This document shows positions 1 to 6,058 of a stretch of 25,084 nt of DNA, one piece after another. The notes below the pieces were generated by a model, which ran no database searches, was not told the origin of the DNA, and saw only the letters and a program-made list of their open reading frames with translations. Numbering within the stretch: position 1 is the first letter of the stretch; each line of letters begins with the position of its first letter. The DNA is from a bacterium (GTDB lineage Bacteria; Vulcanimicrobiota; Xenobia; Xenobiales; Xenobiaceae): contig JAFSXO010000366.1 in the NCBI GenBank assembly GCA_017444045.1, forward strand, positions 1-25,084, read 5' to 3'. The translations under genes were made by a program, and so were the position numbers.

Positions 1-1164
1 AGCAAAAAAGAAGCGGAGCAGGCTGCCCAGCAGCAACAGGCCGCACAGGAGCAGGGCGGCGAGCAGGCTGCCCCTGCGAACAACAATAATGCCGCTCAGA
101 ACGGCGGCGGCAACAATGGCGGAACTGGCAACGTCGGCGGCACTGGCGGCTCCGGCGGGGCTGGCGGCGTAGGCGACACCTCCGGTACGGGCGGTGCCAG
201 AGCTACTGCTACGCGCTACGATTTCAGCAATGTCAGCGATAAAGACATGGCCGCTTACATCGACAAGTATTTGGCCAGCAAGGGCTCGCCCGCTGCCGGT
301 ACCGGTGCCGGTGAAATGATGGTCAAATACGGCAAAGAGAACAACGTCGATCCGTTGGTGCTCTTAGCTATCGCCGGACAGGAAACCCAGTGGGGTAAGA
401 CGGGCATCGGCGTTAACGGTATGCTGGGCGTGGGCGCTTATGACTCCGATCCCAACAACGCTACCCGCAACCCGACCTTCTCCGGTGTGGAGAACCAGAT
501 TAAGAAGGGCGCCGAGACCTTTGCCAGACTGCGCGGCAAGGGCGGAGCCAGTGCCGACGACGATATGTCGGTGCAGACCGCGGCGGTCAATAAAGCTGGC
601 TGGGCTACCGACCAGAATTGGCACAACGGCGTGGACAAGCTCTATAACCAGATCACTGCCGATGCCGCCAAGGAACTGGGCGCTCCCGCCATTCAGAAGG
701 CCGGCGTGAACGAGATGCTTTCCGCTATGGGCGGCATGGTGGGTATGAGCGAGCACAACAATTCCGATGCCCAACAGATTAACGCCATTACCGGCGAGAG
801 CGGCATCAACTGCCAGACAACGCCTTGGTGCGCCGCCTATGCGATGAACATGCTGAAGGATTATGGCGTGCTCGACAGCTCGTCCTGCTCCAACATCAAC
901 TACTGTCCCACCATCCGCAACTGGGCCAAAGAGCAGAACCTTTGGGAAGGCCGCTCCAGCGGTTACACCCCGAATGCTGGCGACGCCATCCTCTTCGACT
1001 GGAACGGAGACGGTACGGCTCAGCACATCGGTGTCGTGGAGAGAGTCGAAGGCGGCAAGGTCTACACGATTGAGGGCAACTCCAGCGACTCCGTGGCGCG
1101 CAGAAGCTACGATCTGAACAGCGGTGTGGTGATGGGCTACATCAACTGCGGCGCTCAGCACTAA
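1..1164 (+). CDS. Coiled-coil/Gly-rich peptidoglycan hydrolase, glucosaminidase + CHAP (5' truncated by window)
   Basis: The reading frame is open from base 1, so this is the C-terminal 387 residues of a longer protein and the ATG at 247 is not its start. Visible order: a Gln/Ala-rich helical tail (residues 1-30), a Gly/Asn-rich linker (about 30-65), and a glucosaminidase-type lysozyme-like domain (about 83-225) with the expected catalytic Glu128 in GQETQWGK. A CHAP amidase/endopeptidase domain follows (about 258-385), with Cys277 in TPWCAAY, His342 in AQHIGVVE and a downstream EGNSSD. Family knowledge: glucosaminidases cut the glycan strands and CHAP domains cut the peptide or amide bonds of peptidoglycan. 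The architecture matches the complete paralogue at 3486-5123, which lacks CHAP. An intrinsic terminator follows 57 bp after the stop. Domain calls are firm; the biological role (growth, separation or attack on rivals) is inference. Confidence 0.85.
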   Translation, partial: SKKEAEQAAQQQQAAQEQGGEQAAPANNNNAAQNGGGNNGGTGNVGGTGGSGGAGGVGDTSGTGGARATATRYDFSNVSDKDMAAYIDKYLASKGSPAAGTGAGEMMVKYGKENNVDPLVLLAIAGQETQWGKTGIGVNGMLGVGAYDSDPNNATRNPTFSGVENQIKKGAETFARLRGKGGASADDDMSVQTAAVNKAGWATDQNWHNGVDKLYNQITADAAKELGAPAIQKAGVNEMLSAMGGMVGMSEHNNSDAQQINAITGESGINCQTTPWCAAYAMNMLKDYGVLDSSSCSNINYCPTIRNWAKEQNLWEGRSSGYTPNAGDAILFDWNGDGTAQHIGVVERVEGGKVYTIEGNSSDSVARRSYDLNSGVVMGYINCGAQH

Positions 1165-1221
1165 TATGAGGTGTTGCGCGCGGGGCAACTCACGCGCATA
1201 GCTGACGAAATCTAATAGTTT

Positions 1222-1257
1222 AGGCATCCCGCTGAAAAGTGGGGTGCCTTTATTTTT
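1222..1257 (+). terminator. Intrinsic terminator of the CHAP/glucosaminidase gene
   Basis: A 9-bp stem AGGCATCCC / GGGGTGCCT (one G-U pair) encloses a 10-nt loop and is followed directly by TTTATTTTT. Confidence 0.85.
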
Positions 1258-1324
1258 GCTCGGTGTTGGCGAGAATAGAGGATCTCAATTGTCCAATAAT
1301 GTATTAAATGGCATTGAGTTTTGC

Positions 1325-1553
1325 TTCAATGTCGTTTAGTTAAGCCATGGCCAATCGATCCCCATTATAGCTCCCCCTAAAGGATGGCAGGGGGAGAAGT
1401 CGCGCCAGCGACAGAGGGGGTGGCCAAAGCTGGTGGGAAAATCGAGGTTTAACGCATGTTGTATGCCAGCCTAAACGCTGACCAACAACGTAGCGCTAAC
1501 GCACATGAATAATCAGAACCAATGCCACGAATCTTTAACTAAATGGCATTGAG
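1325..1553. repeat. MITE-like element with terminal inverted repeats (most complete copy)
   Basis: The left end (1325-1344) and right end (1533-1553) are imperfect inverted repeats of about 20 bp: TTCAATGTCGTTTAGTTAAG against CTTTAACTAAATGGCATTGAG. A roughly 10-bp direct repeat of the form AGYTTTGCTT lies on each side (about 1317-1326 and 1552-1562), compatible with a target-site duplication. Internally there is an 8-bp hairpin CTCCCCCT / AGGGGGAG (about 1371-1400). No coding capacity is seen. The central 130 bp recurs at about 20601-20750 and the right half at about 22912-23040. It resembles a non-autonomous transposable element; no transposase is present here to mobilise it. Confidence 0.7.
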
Positions 1554-1581
1554 CTTTGCTTGTATAATTGGCAGGTGTTAC

Positions 1582-2019
1582 ATGGACTATAAAAAGCTGG
1601 GTACGAAATATTACATTCGCGTTGATCGCGGCGAAGAGATAGTCTCTTCAATTTTGGAGGTGTGCCGCCGAGAGAGCATCGCCTCAGCAACCTTTATGGG
1701 TATTGGCGGCTGTCAGAGCGCTGATATCCAAACCTTTAATCCTGTGCTGGGGCAGTTCTCCACCGAGCATGCCGAGGGCATGCTAGAGCTGATTTCCTTT
1801 ATGGGCAACGTTATCTCCGATGATGCTGGGGAATTGTACTATCATGCTCATGCCATGTATTCCATGGTGGAGAATGGTCAGCATCGCGTCATCGCCGGCC
1901 ATCTTAAGTCTTCTACAGTTTTATATACAGCGGAGCTTGAGCTAAATCCCGTTGAAGGCGGAGTGATCCGGCGCAAGCCCGATCCCGAAACGGGTACGGG
2001 CTTTTGGGCTTTTGAATAA
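1582..2019 (+). CDS. PPC-domain (DUF296, PD1-like) DNA-binding-type protein
   Basis: A 145-residue protein that is almost entirely one PPC/DUF296 domain. It has an N-terminal strand-rich region (YYIRVDRGEEIVSSI), the glycine-rich FMGIGGCQ turn, the characteristic EGMLELISFMGNV strand pair and the HAHAMYS segment. In bacteria and archaea this fold forms trimers and is annotated as DNA-binding, with biochemical roles largely unproven; the fused version in plants is the AHL family. The start at 1582 is preferred, with AGGTG 4 nt upstream, because the in-frame ATG at 1543 lies inside the inverted terminus of the adjacent MITE-like repeat and would add 13 repeat-encoded residues. A TATAAT hexamer at 1563-1568 sits just after the repeat. 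It is a stand-alone gene, convergent to the Fe-S pair and closed by a terminator at 2057-2096. Confidence 0.8.
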   Translation: MDYKKLGTKYYIRVDRGEEIVSSILEVCRRESIASATFMGIGGCQSADIQTFNPVLGQFSTEHAEGMLELISFMGNVISDDAGELYYHAHAMYSMVENGQHRVIAGHLKSSTVLYTAELELNPVEGGVIRRKPDPETGTGFWAFE

Positions 2020-2056
2020 TAGCTTGGCTGTCTATCCTGTTTAGTGAGGCACAGTG

Positions 2057-2096
2057 CCCGCGGCGCAAATCTGATTATGGCGCTGCGGGTTATTTT
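2057..2096 (+). terminator. Intrinsic terminator after the PPC gene
   Basis: A 10-bp stem CCCGCGGCGC (2057-2066) / GCGCTGCGGG (2080-2089), with one G-U pair on this strand, is followed by TTATTTT. On the opposite strand the stem has a mismatch and no T-run, so it is probably not an effective terminator for the convergent gene. Confidence 0.75.
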
Positions 2097-2110
2097 GCGT
2101 GACGAATAGT

Positions 2111-2767
2111 CTAGAGCTCTTTGCGGTGTCTGAATCTGCAGATCAGCTGGGTCATGGTTCCCATAGGGCAAAAGCTGCACCAGGTTCTGGGCTTATACAG
2201 TACCATGAGAATTAAGCCGAGGAACGCTGAGGTTAGCATTAGGCTGTAGAAGCCGAAGACGTACTGCGCTACCCATTCCGGCGAGCTGCCGGCGGTGTAA
2301 GCCCAGTCCCAGGGAACGCTGAAGGTCCAGAACAGGGTTACCGCCTGGCGCAGCGTTGCCCCGCCGTATACCTTCCAAGTCTGATACAGAATATTGCCGA
2401 ACATGGCCAGGAAAAAGACGAGAAAGCCGTAGCGGAACCATTTAGCGGGCATCCAGGCGGGCGTTGCCTGGCCGCGGCTGAAAATGAGGCGCTGTTTGGG
2501 GACTGCTCCCTGTGCTCCGCTTTCTCGCCACCGTTTGACGCTTCTTTTGTGCATAATGTGCGGAATTTGGGGAATTACAGTCAATAGCTGGCCTCTGCCG
2601 CACATGTGGTTGCAGAACCATTTGTTGCCTCCGAAAATTGCAAACAGTAGCGGTACGAGAAAGTCAAACATGCCCAGCCAGGCGAATAAGATGTTGAAGA
2701 AGCCTAGGATAAAATAGACGATAGTCCAGATCCAGAAATAATCGTACCAATGCTTCGCGCTGTTCAT
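2111..2767 (-). CDS. NapH/Fer4_5-type membrane 4Fe-4S protein
   Basis: A 218-residue integral membrane protein with hydrophobic segments around residues 12-46, 108-130 and 165-190. Two polar-cysteine segments resemble the NapH/CcoG/MauN family: WFCNHMCGRG (Cys52, Cys56) early, and a C-terminal TWCSFCPMG...C (Cys197, Cys200, Cys210). Members of this family pass electrons between quinols and soluble ferredoxin-like partners. Its ATG overlaps the TGA of the upstream ferredoxin gene (ATGA), so the two are translationally coupled and probably work together. A longer in-frame reading exists from 3055, but it runs antisense-free through the ferredoxin gene in another frame and is not credible. The physiological electron donor and acceptor cannot be told from this window. 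Confidence 0.8.
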   Translation of the reverse strand: MNSAKHWYDYFWIWTIVYFILGFFNILFAWLGMFDFLVPLLFAIFGGNKWFCNHMCGRGQLLTVIPQIPHIMHKRSVKRWRESGAQGAVPKQRLIFSRGQATPAWMPAKWFRYGFLVFFLAMFGNILYQTWKVYGGATLRQAVTLFWTFSVPWDWAYTAGSSPEWVAQYVFGFYSLMLTSAFLGLILMVLYKPRTWCSFCPMGTMTQLICRFRHRKEL

Positions 2768-2973
2768 TGGTGCGCTTCCTCCCGTGTCTTTAATTCTATG
2801 CATCCGGTTGGGCAGACTTTGGCGCATTGGCCGCAGCCGACGCAAAGCTCGGGATCGACGACAGCATAGCATCCCTTCCAGACGCTGATCGCGCCTTTGG
2901 GACATTCGTGCTTGCAGGCACCGCAGGACGCGCAGCGGGTGGAATCGGCTTGGGCATAGCTTTTCGGAGGCAT
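2764..2973 (-). CDS. Small 2[4Fe-4S] ferredoxin
   Basis: A 69-residue protein with two complete CxxCxxCxxxCP clusters: Cys14/17/20/24 (CASCGACKHECP) and Cys44/47/50/54 (CVGCGQCAKVCP). The pattern is the classical bacterial two-cluster ferredoxin, here with extra cysteines at 35 and 58. The start is supported by GGAGAA about 9 nt upstream of the ATG. It is the first gene of a two-gene unit with the NapH-like membrane protein (4-bp overlap), which suggests that the ferredoxin is the soluble partner of that membrane electron carrier. Confidence 0.9.
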   Translation of the reverse strand: MPPKSYAQADSTRCASCGACKHECPKGAISVWKGCYAVVDPELCVGCGQCAKVCPTGCIELKTREEAHQ

Positions 2974-3103
2974 GGCGACTGTTCTCCATATATCGTTGAA
3001 TTATGGGAAACTTTCTCCGCCGCGGAGTATATCCTTTACTGTTTGCGCAAACCACATTGGGCCTTCGGCCATTGTCATTAAAATACTATTATGCGAGCTT
3101 TTA

Positions 3104-3240
3104 GCGCTGCACTAGCTTCCGCGACGGCACTGCTTCGCTACGCTCAGATGTGCCTTACGCGGAACTAGTTACGCGCTTTGATTGCTAACAACAGCCATGA
3201 ATTGTGTCGGCATAGGCTTAACTAAATGACATTGACATTG
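3104..3240. repeat. Long hairpin repeat joined to a TIR-type right end
   Basis: 3104-3176 folds into one long imperfect hairpin: GCGC, CACTAG, TTCCGCG and GGCAC on the left arm pair with GTGCC, CGCGG, AACTAGT and ACGCGC on the right. The conserved apical sequence is CTGCTTCGCTACGCTCAGAT. It is followed by sequence ending in TTAACTAAATGACATTG (about 3222-3238), the same right terminus as the MITE-like family. A matching hairpin preceded by the matching left terminus lies at 24966-25075, so hairpin and termini may form one element type. Confidence 0.65.
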
Positions 3241-3420
3241 CCCCTAAAAGATGGCAAAGGCTATAAGTTAGCGATTAGCTAACATGTTAACATCCAAGCT
3301 CCAACTAAACGATGGCATTGCGTCACTAATTGTAGATCCAGAATAGTAAAGCTCGTGGTGTTTGATAATAATGTTTCTTAATGAAACTAATCACTGCTAT
3401 TTACTATTTGCCTATTAAGA
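3241..3420. other. AT-rich spacer with repeat fragments
   Basis: The spacer between the repeat above and the promoter region of the next gene contains a CCCCTAAAAGATGGCA fragment similar to the centre of the MITE-like family. It also has short palindromes (GTTAGC/GCTAAC; ATGTTAACAT) and a further ACTAAACGATGGCATTG terminus-like piece near 3303-3320. No gene is seen. Confidence 0.5.
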
Positions 3421-3424
3421 GGGA

Positions 3425-3475
3425 TATAATGATCAAGTGACTTAGCCTTTGTATAAGAGGCTTTGGTTAAGGAGG
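3425..3475 (+). promoter_or_regulatory. Promoter -10, 5' UTR hairpin and strong RBS of the second glucosaminidase gene
   Basis: A perfect TATAAT lies at 3425-3430 with no good -35 at 17 nt. A small hairpin AGCCT (3444-3448) / AGGCT (3458-3462) follows in the predicted leader, then AAGGAGG at 3469-3475, 10 nt before the ATG at 3486. The strong Shine-Dalgarno site fixes the start. Confidence 0.65.
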
Positions 3476-3485
3476 CAAGTTTGTA

Positions 3486-5123
3486 ATGGCGATTGAGAAT
3501 ATTTCCGGTTTTTCTGGTATGCCAATCAACGGCGGCTTTAATCTGCCCGCCATGAATTTCCCTGGTTTCGGTTTTACGGGATTGGGCGCTATCGACACTA
3601 CCGATTCTATGTCTATCAGCCTGTTCAGCGAAGACGCTGAAGAGGTTCCTGCTTACGATTTGGAAGCTGAAGAGGCTGACGAAGCTAACGCGGCTGCCAA
3701 CGGCGAGGCTGCTGAAACCGAGGAAGCTGAAGAGGCGGCGGAAAATGCCGATGCCGAAGCTGCTGAAGAACTGCAGAACCTTGACGCCAAAGGCGAAGAT
3801 GAAGAGGTCTCCTTAGAGGACAAGGCTGAGATATTGGGCGATGAGCTGGAAGCCTTGGGAGCCGACATAGAGGCCAAGCAGGACGATATTGAAGATAAGA
3901 TCGCCGAGCAGGAGCGTCTTAAGGAAGAGCAGGAGAACCTGCAGCGGGAGCTGGAGATAGCTCAGCGCGAGGGTGACCAGGAATCTGTAGCCGAGCTTCA
4001 GGGCGAGCTGGAGGGAATCGGCGCCGAGCTGTCGGCATTGGGTGCGGAGATTAATGGTCTGCAGAGAGATGTCGATATGCTCAACAACAACGTAAGCCTT
4101 AAGAAGGCCGATCTGGACGATGTTACGCGCCAGCTTCAGGAGAAGGCCGCGGCCGCTCAGGCTGCTGCCCAGGCAGCGGCGGCTCAGGCGTCTTCCGGCG
4201 GTGGCGGCGGTGAAGGCGGCGAAGGCGGCGAGGCCGTGTCCGATGGCGGCGGTGGCAATTCTGCCGAGGCTGCTAATGCCAATGCCGCGGCTGATCAGGC
4301 TCAGCAGGCTTCCAACCAGGCTCAGCAGACCGCTAACAACGCCCAGCAGAGCGCCAATGACGCCAACAATGCCGCTAATCAGGCCAATCAGGCGGCTAAC
4401 CAAGCCAACCAGGCTGCCCAGTCTGCTAATCAGGCTCAGCAGGGCGGAAATAATGGCGGTGGCGGTAACAGCGGCGGCGGAGGCAACGGTGGCGGCGGTG
4501 AAGCCGGCGGTTCCGCGCCCGCGGGTGGCGGAAATGGCGGCGGAGCCAATGGCACTAACGCTGCTGGCGGAAATAGCCCCGCAGGCTCCAACAGCGAGGT
4601 TAAGGGCGTCAACACCGATATTAAGCTTGACAACGTCGACGATCAGAAGATGGCCGACTATATCAACAACTTCCTTAAAGAGCACGATTCGCCGGCGGCC
4701 GGTACTGGCGCGGGCGAGATGATGGTTAAGTACGGCAAGGAATACGATGTCGATCCTCTGATCCTGCTGTCCATCGCCGGCCAGGAGACCCAGTGGGGCA
4801 AGACCGGTATCGGCGTTAACGGTATGTTAGGCGTGGGAGCCTTCGACTCCGATCCTAACAACGCTACGCGCAACTCCAAGTTCGCCGGCGTAGAGAACCA
4901 GATCCGCGTGGGTGCCAAGACCTTCCACAACCTGCGCGAAAAGGGCGGCGCTTCCTCCTCGGATTCTGTGGCGGTGCAGGCCGATGCGGTCAATAAAGCT
5001 GGCTGGGCTACTGACCAGAATTGGCACAACGGCGTGAGCAAGCTTTATGCGCAGATCAGCGCCGACGCTGCTGAGAAGCTCCAGGCTGGTGATGCTGAGG
5101 CCGCCAAAGAGCTGGAAAGCTAG
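3486..5123 (+). CDS. Coiled-coil/Gly-rich glucosaminidase-domain protein
   Basis: A 545-residue protein with no recognisable Sec signal peptide. The order is a Gly/Phe/Pro-rich non-polar N-terminus (1-40), a strongly acidic Ala/Glu stretch (about 50-115), a heptad-rich coiled coil (about 110-230), and a Gly-rich linker. An Ala/Asn/Gln repeat region with ANQA-type units (about 255-320), a second Gly-rich linker (to about 365) and a glucosaminidase domain (about 380-525) follow. Glu434 in GQETQWGK is the likely acid catalyst. It is paralogous to the gene at 1-1164 but ends without CHAP. The shared domain is very similar even at the DNA level, with a run of about 46 nearly identical bases around 4991-5036 and 590-635, pointing to recent duplication or gene conversion. 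It is expressed from its own leader and ends in a terminator. Peptidoglycan cleavage is the family function; secretion route and target are unknown. Confidence 0.82.
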   Translation: MAIENISGFSGMPINGGFNLPAMNFPGFGFTGLGAIDTTDSMSISLFSEDAEEVPAYDLEAEEADEANAAANGEAAETEEAEEAAENADAEAAEELQNLDAKGEDEEVSLEDKAEILGDELEALGADIEAKQDDIEDKIAEQERLKEEQENLQRELEIAQREGDQESVAELQGELEGIGAELSALGAEINGLQRDVDMLNNNVSLKKADLDDVTRQLQEKAAAAQAAAQAAAAQASSGGGGGEGGEGGEAVSDGGGGNSAEAANANAAADQAQQASNQAQQTANNAQQSANDANNAANQANQAANQANQAAQSANQAQQGGNNGGGGNSGGGGNGGGGEAGGSAPAGGGNGGGANGTNAAGGNSPAGSNSEVKGVNTDIKLDNVDDQKMADYINNFLKEHDSPAAGTGAGEMMVKYGKEYDVDPLILLSIAGQETQWGKTGIGVNGMLGVGAFDSDPNNATRNSKFAGVENQIRVGAKTFHNLREKGGASSSDSVAVQADAVNKAGWATDQNWHNGVSKLYAQISADAAEKLQAGDAEAAKELES

Positions 5124-5179
5124 TTCCCTATAGCGTTTTGAAGCTGTTTATAAGTAGTATAACGGCTTGCTGAAAAAAG

Positions 5180-5215
5180 GCCGGCATCGGGTGAACTCCT
5201 GGTGTCGGCTTTTTT
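5180..5215 (+). terminator. Intrinsic terminator of the glucosaminidase gene
   Basis: A stem GCCGGCA (5180-5186) / TGTCGGC (5203-5209), with one G-U pair and a partly paired loop, is followed by TTTTTT. The A-run before the stem could extend the pairing. Confidence 0.85.
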
Positions 5216-5304
5216 ATTTGTATTATGTACTATCGGTTGTTCGTCTACTGCACTGCCGAGTGCTCTCTCTTATAGCAAGCTTCGTCTTGTGCTTGATTAA
5301 TAGC

Positions 5305-5333
5305 TTGCGAACAGTGATGCTATATGCTATAAG
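5305..5333 (+). promoter_or_regulatory. Sense promoter, cassette 1
   Basis: TTGCGA (5305-5310), 17-nt spacer, TATAAG (5328-5333) preceded by TGC (extended -10). The predicted start is near 5340, immediately before the AGTGCTACC end-pairing element. The whole block is conserved in cassette 2. Confidence 0.75.
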
Positions 5334-5467
5334 ATAGTCGAGTGCTACCAAGAACACGGTAGGCGGTTTAGCCCTCAGCTCTGTATTACTCTGCGGAGGG
5401 CATCATTAAAACCCTCCGCTTATGGAAATCCCTATTCGGGAAATCTTCGAGAGGAGGGCTTTGTGAA

Positions 5468-5578
5468 ATGACGATTGTCAATAATATGCTTTTAGTGATC
5501 GGCTTTACGCTGACCGTTTTTGGCGTTGGCTTCGCAATAGGCTTAGCCATTGGCAGTTTGAATAACACAAAAAAATGA
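5468..5578 (+). CDS. 36-residue hydrophobic glycine-zipper peptide (type I toxin-like), cassette 1
   Basis: An ATG 9 nt after AGGAGGG (5452-5458) opens a 36-residue peptide. It has a short polar N-terminus, one membrane-spanning hydrophobic helix (about residues 7-31) and a polar/basic tail ending TKK. Gly21, Gly25 and Gly29 form a GxxxGxxxG zipper (GFAIGLAIG), a helix-packing motif seen in pore-forming peptides. Size, single helix and basic tail resemble peptides annotated as putative holin-like or TxpA/Fst-type toxins, but I cannot assign it to one family. The SD can pair with AGCCCTC (5370-5376) or CCCTCC (5412-5417), so translation is probably structure-controlled. 17 of 36 positions are identical to the copy 2 peptide. 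Toxicity is inferred, not seen. Confidence 0.72.
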   Translation: MTIVNNMLLVIGFTLTVFGVGFAIGLAIGSLNNTKK

Positions 5579-5656
5579 TGACCGCCAACAGTCGCAAAGT
5601 TACGGTCATCATTCTAACGTAACTGAGGGCTAACCGTCTATCGGTAGCACTTTCTT
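5568..5656 (-). ncRNA. Candidate antisense (antitoxin) RNA, cassette 1
   Basis: It should start near 5655 from the minus-strand promoter at 5662-5691 and run into an intrinsic terminator. That terminator is an 11-bp perfect stem AATGATGACCG / CGGTCATCATT (plus coordinates 5574-5584 and 5603-5613), followed on the minus strand by a run of seven Ts. The resulting RNA of about 85-90 nt would be fully complementary to the stop codon and 3' UTR of the peptide mRNA. Cassette 2 keeps every element with compensating base changes. Confidence 0.7.
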
Positions 5657-5661
5657 TTATT

Positions 5662-5691
5662 ACTATAGCACAACGCCTTTTTAACTGTCAA
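5662..5691 (-). promoter_or_regulatory. Antisense promoter, cassette 1
   Basis: On the minus strand TTGACA (plus 5686-5691), 18-nt spacer, TATAGT (plus 5662-5667) with TGC in front, an almost consensus sigma-70 promoter. It is stronger by sequence than the sense promoter and is conserved in cassette 2. Confidence 0.8.
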
Positions 5692-5796
5692 ATACTGTGC
5701 GTGGTGTTGGTGCAAATATTAGAGTAGTCACGCAATACGTGAGAACAAATAATGGTTTCGCCTGTGACAAGCTTCTGCTAGCCTTTGATTAAGAGC

Positions 5797-5825
5797 TTGC
5801 GAACAGCGATGCTATATGCTATAAG
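5797..5825 (+). promoter_or_regulatory. Sense promoter, cassette 2
   Basis: TTGCGA (5797-5802), 17-nt spacer, TATAAG (5820-5825) with TGC in front; nearly identical over the whole block to the copy 1 promoter. Confidence 0.75.
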
Positions 5826-5944
5826 TTAGTCGAGTGCTACCATAAACGGTAGACGGTTGCCCCCCAATTGTATACAGGGGGCCTTTGATCCCCCAATTTA
5901 TTGGAGACCTATTAAGGAATCTTATTGAAAGGGGGGCAGAAGAT

Positions 5945-6058
5945 ATGCTGACAGTTGATAATATGCTGGCGGTACTGAGCTTTGGCTTAGCCTGCTTAGG
6001 TATCGGGTTTACCCTTGGTATAGCCATTGGCAAACTATATCAATCAAAAAGCAAATGA
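5945..6058 (+). CDS. 37-residue hydrophobic glycine-zipper peptide (type I toxin-like), cassette 2
   Basis: An ATG 8 nt after a GGGGGG Shine-Dalgarno run (5931-5936) opens a 37-residue peptide. It has a single hydrophobic helix (about residues 7-31), the zipper Gly21-x3-Gly25-x3-Gly29 (GFTLGIAIG) and a polar tail ending KSK. An FG pair at residues 13-14 is reminiscent of holin-like toxin peptides. The SD can be masked by GCCCCCC (5859-5865), which replaces the AGCCCTC used in copy 1, so the masking is conserved while the sequence is not. A hairpin serving the opposite-strand RNA begins at the stop codon. Role as a membrane toxin is inferred from the genetic layout. Confidence 0.72.
   Translation: MLTVDNMLAVLSFGLACLGIGFTLGIAIGKLYQSKSK

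Larger units (their letters stand above)
5276..5705. repeat. Tandem cassette, copy 1 (type I toxin-antitoxin-like unit)
   Basis: First of two head-to-tail units of about 410-430 bp, offset by about 490 bp. The promoter ends are almost identical between copies, while the central peptide gene and stem sequences have diverged. Order: sense promoter, structured 5' UTR, hydrophobic peptide gene, hairpin directly at the stop codon, 3' segment complementary to the 5' end, convergent antisense promoter. The copy 2 equivalent is 5768-6180. Confidence 0.8.

Noticed and set aside
247..249. ATG at 247 as start of the first gene
   Set aside because: The frame is open to base 1 and the upstream residues match the coiled-coil/Gly-rich linker architecture of the paralogue.
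364..1227. 287-codon open frame on the minus strand across the CHAP/glucosaminidase gene
   Set aside because: It is antisense to clearly conserved domains, has no ribosome site and shows a biased composition typical of a shadow frame in GC-rich third-position coding DNA.
2768..3055. N-terminal 96-residue extension of the NapH-like protein
   Set aside because: The extension is an out-of-frame reading of the ferredoxin gene; the ATGA overlap at 2764-2767 gives a natural coupled start.
3813..4685. 290-codon minus-strand frame inside the second hydrolase gene
   Set aside because: It is an artefact of Ala/Gln/Gly-rich repeats read backwards, giving low-complexity Ala/Ser/Leu sequence without RBS.
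5386..6033. Minus-strand frames of 60 and 73 codons across the two cassettes
   Set aside because: They are antisense to the paired peptide genes, do not resemble each other as proteins as well as the plus-strand peptides do, and lack ribosome sites.
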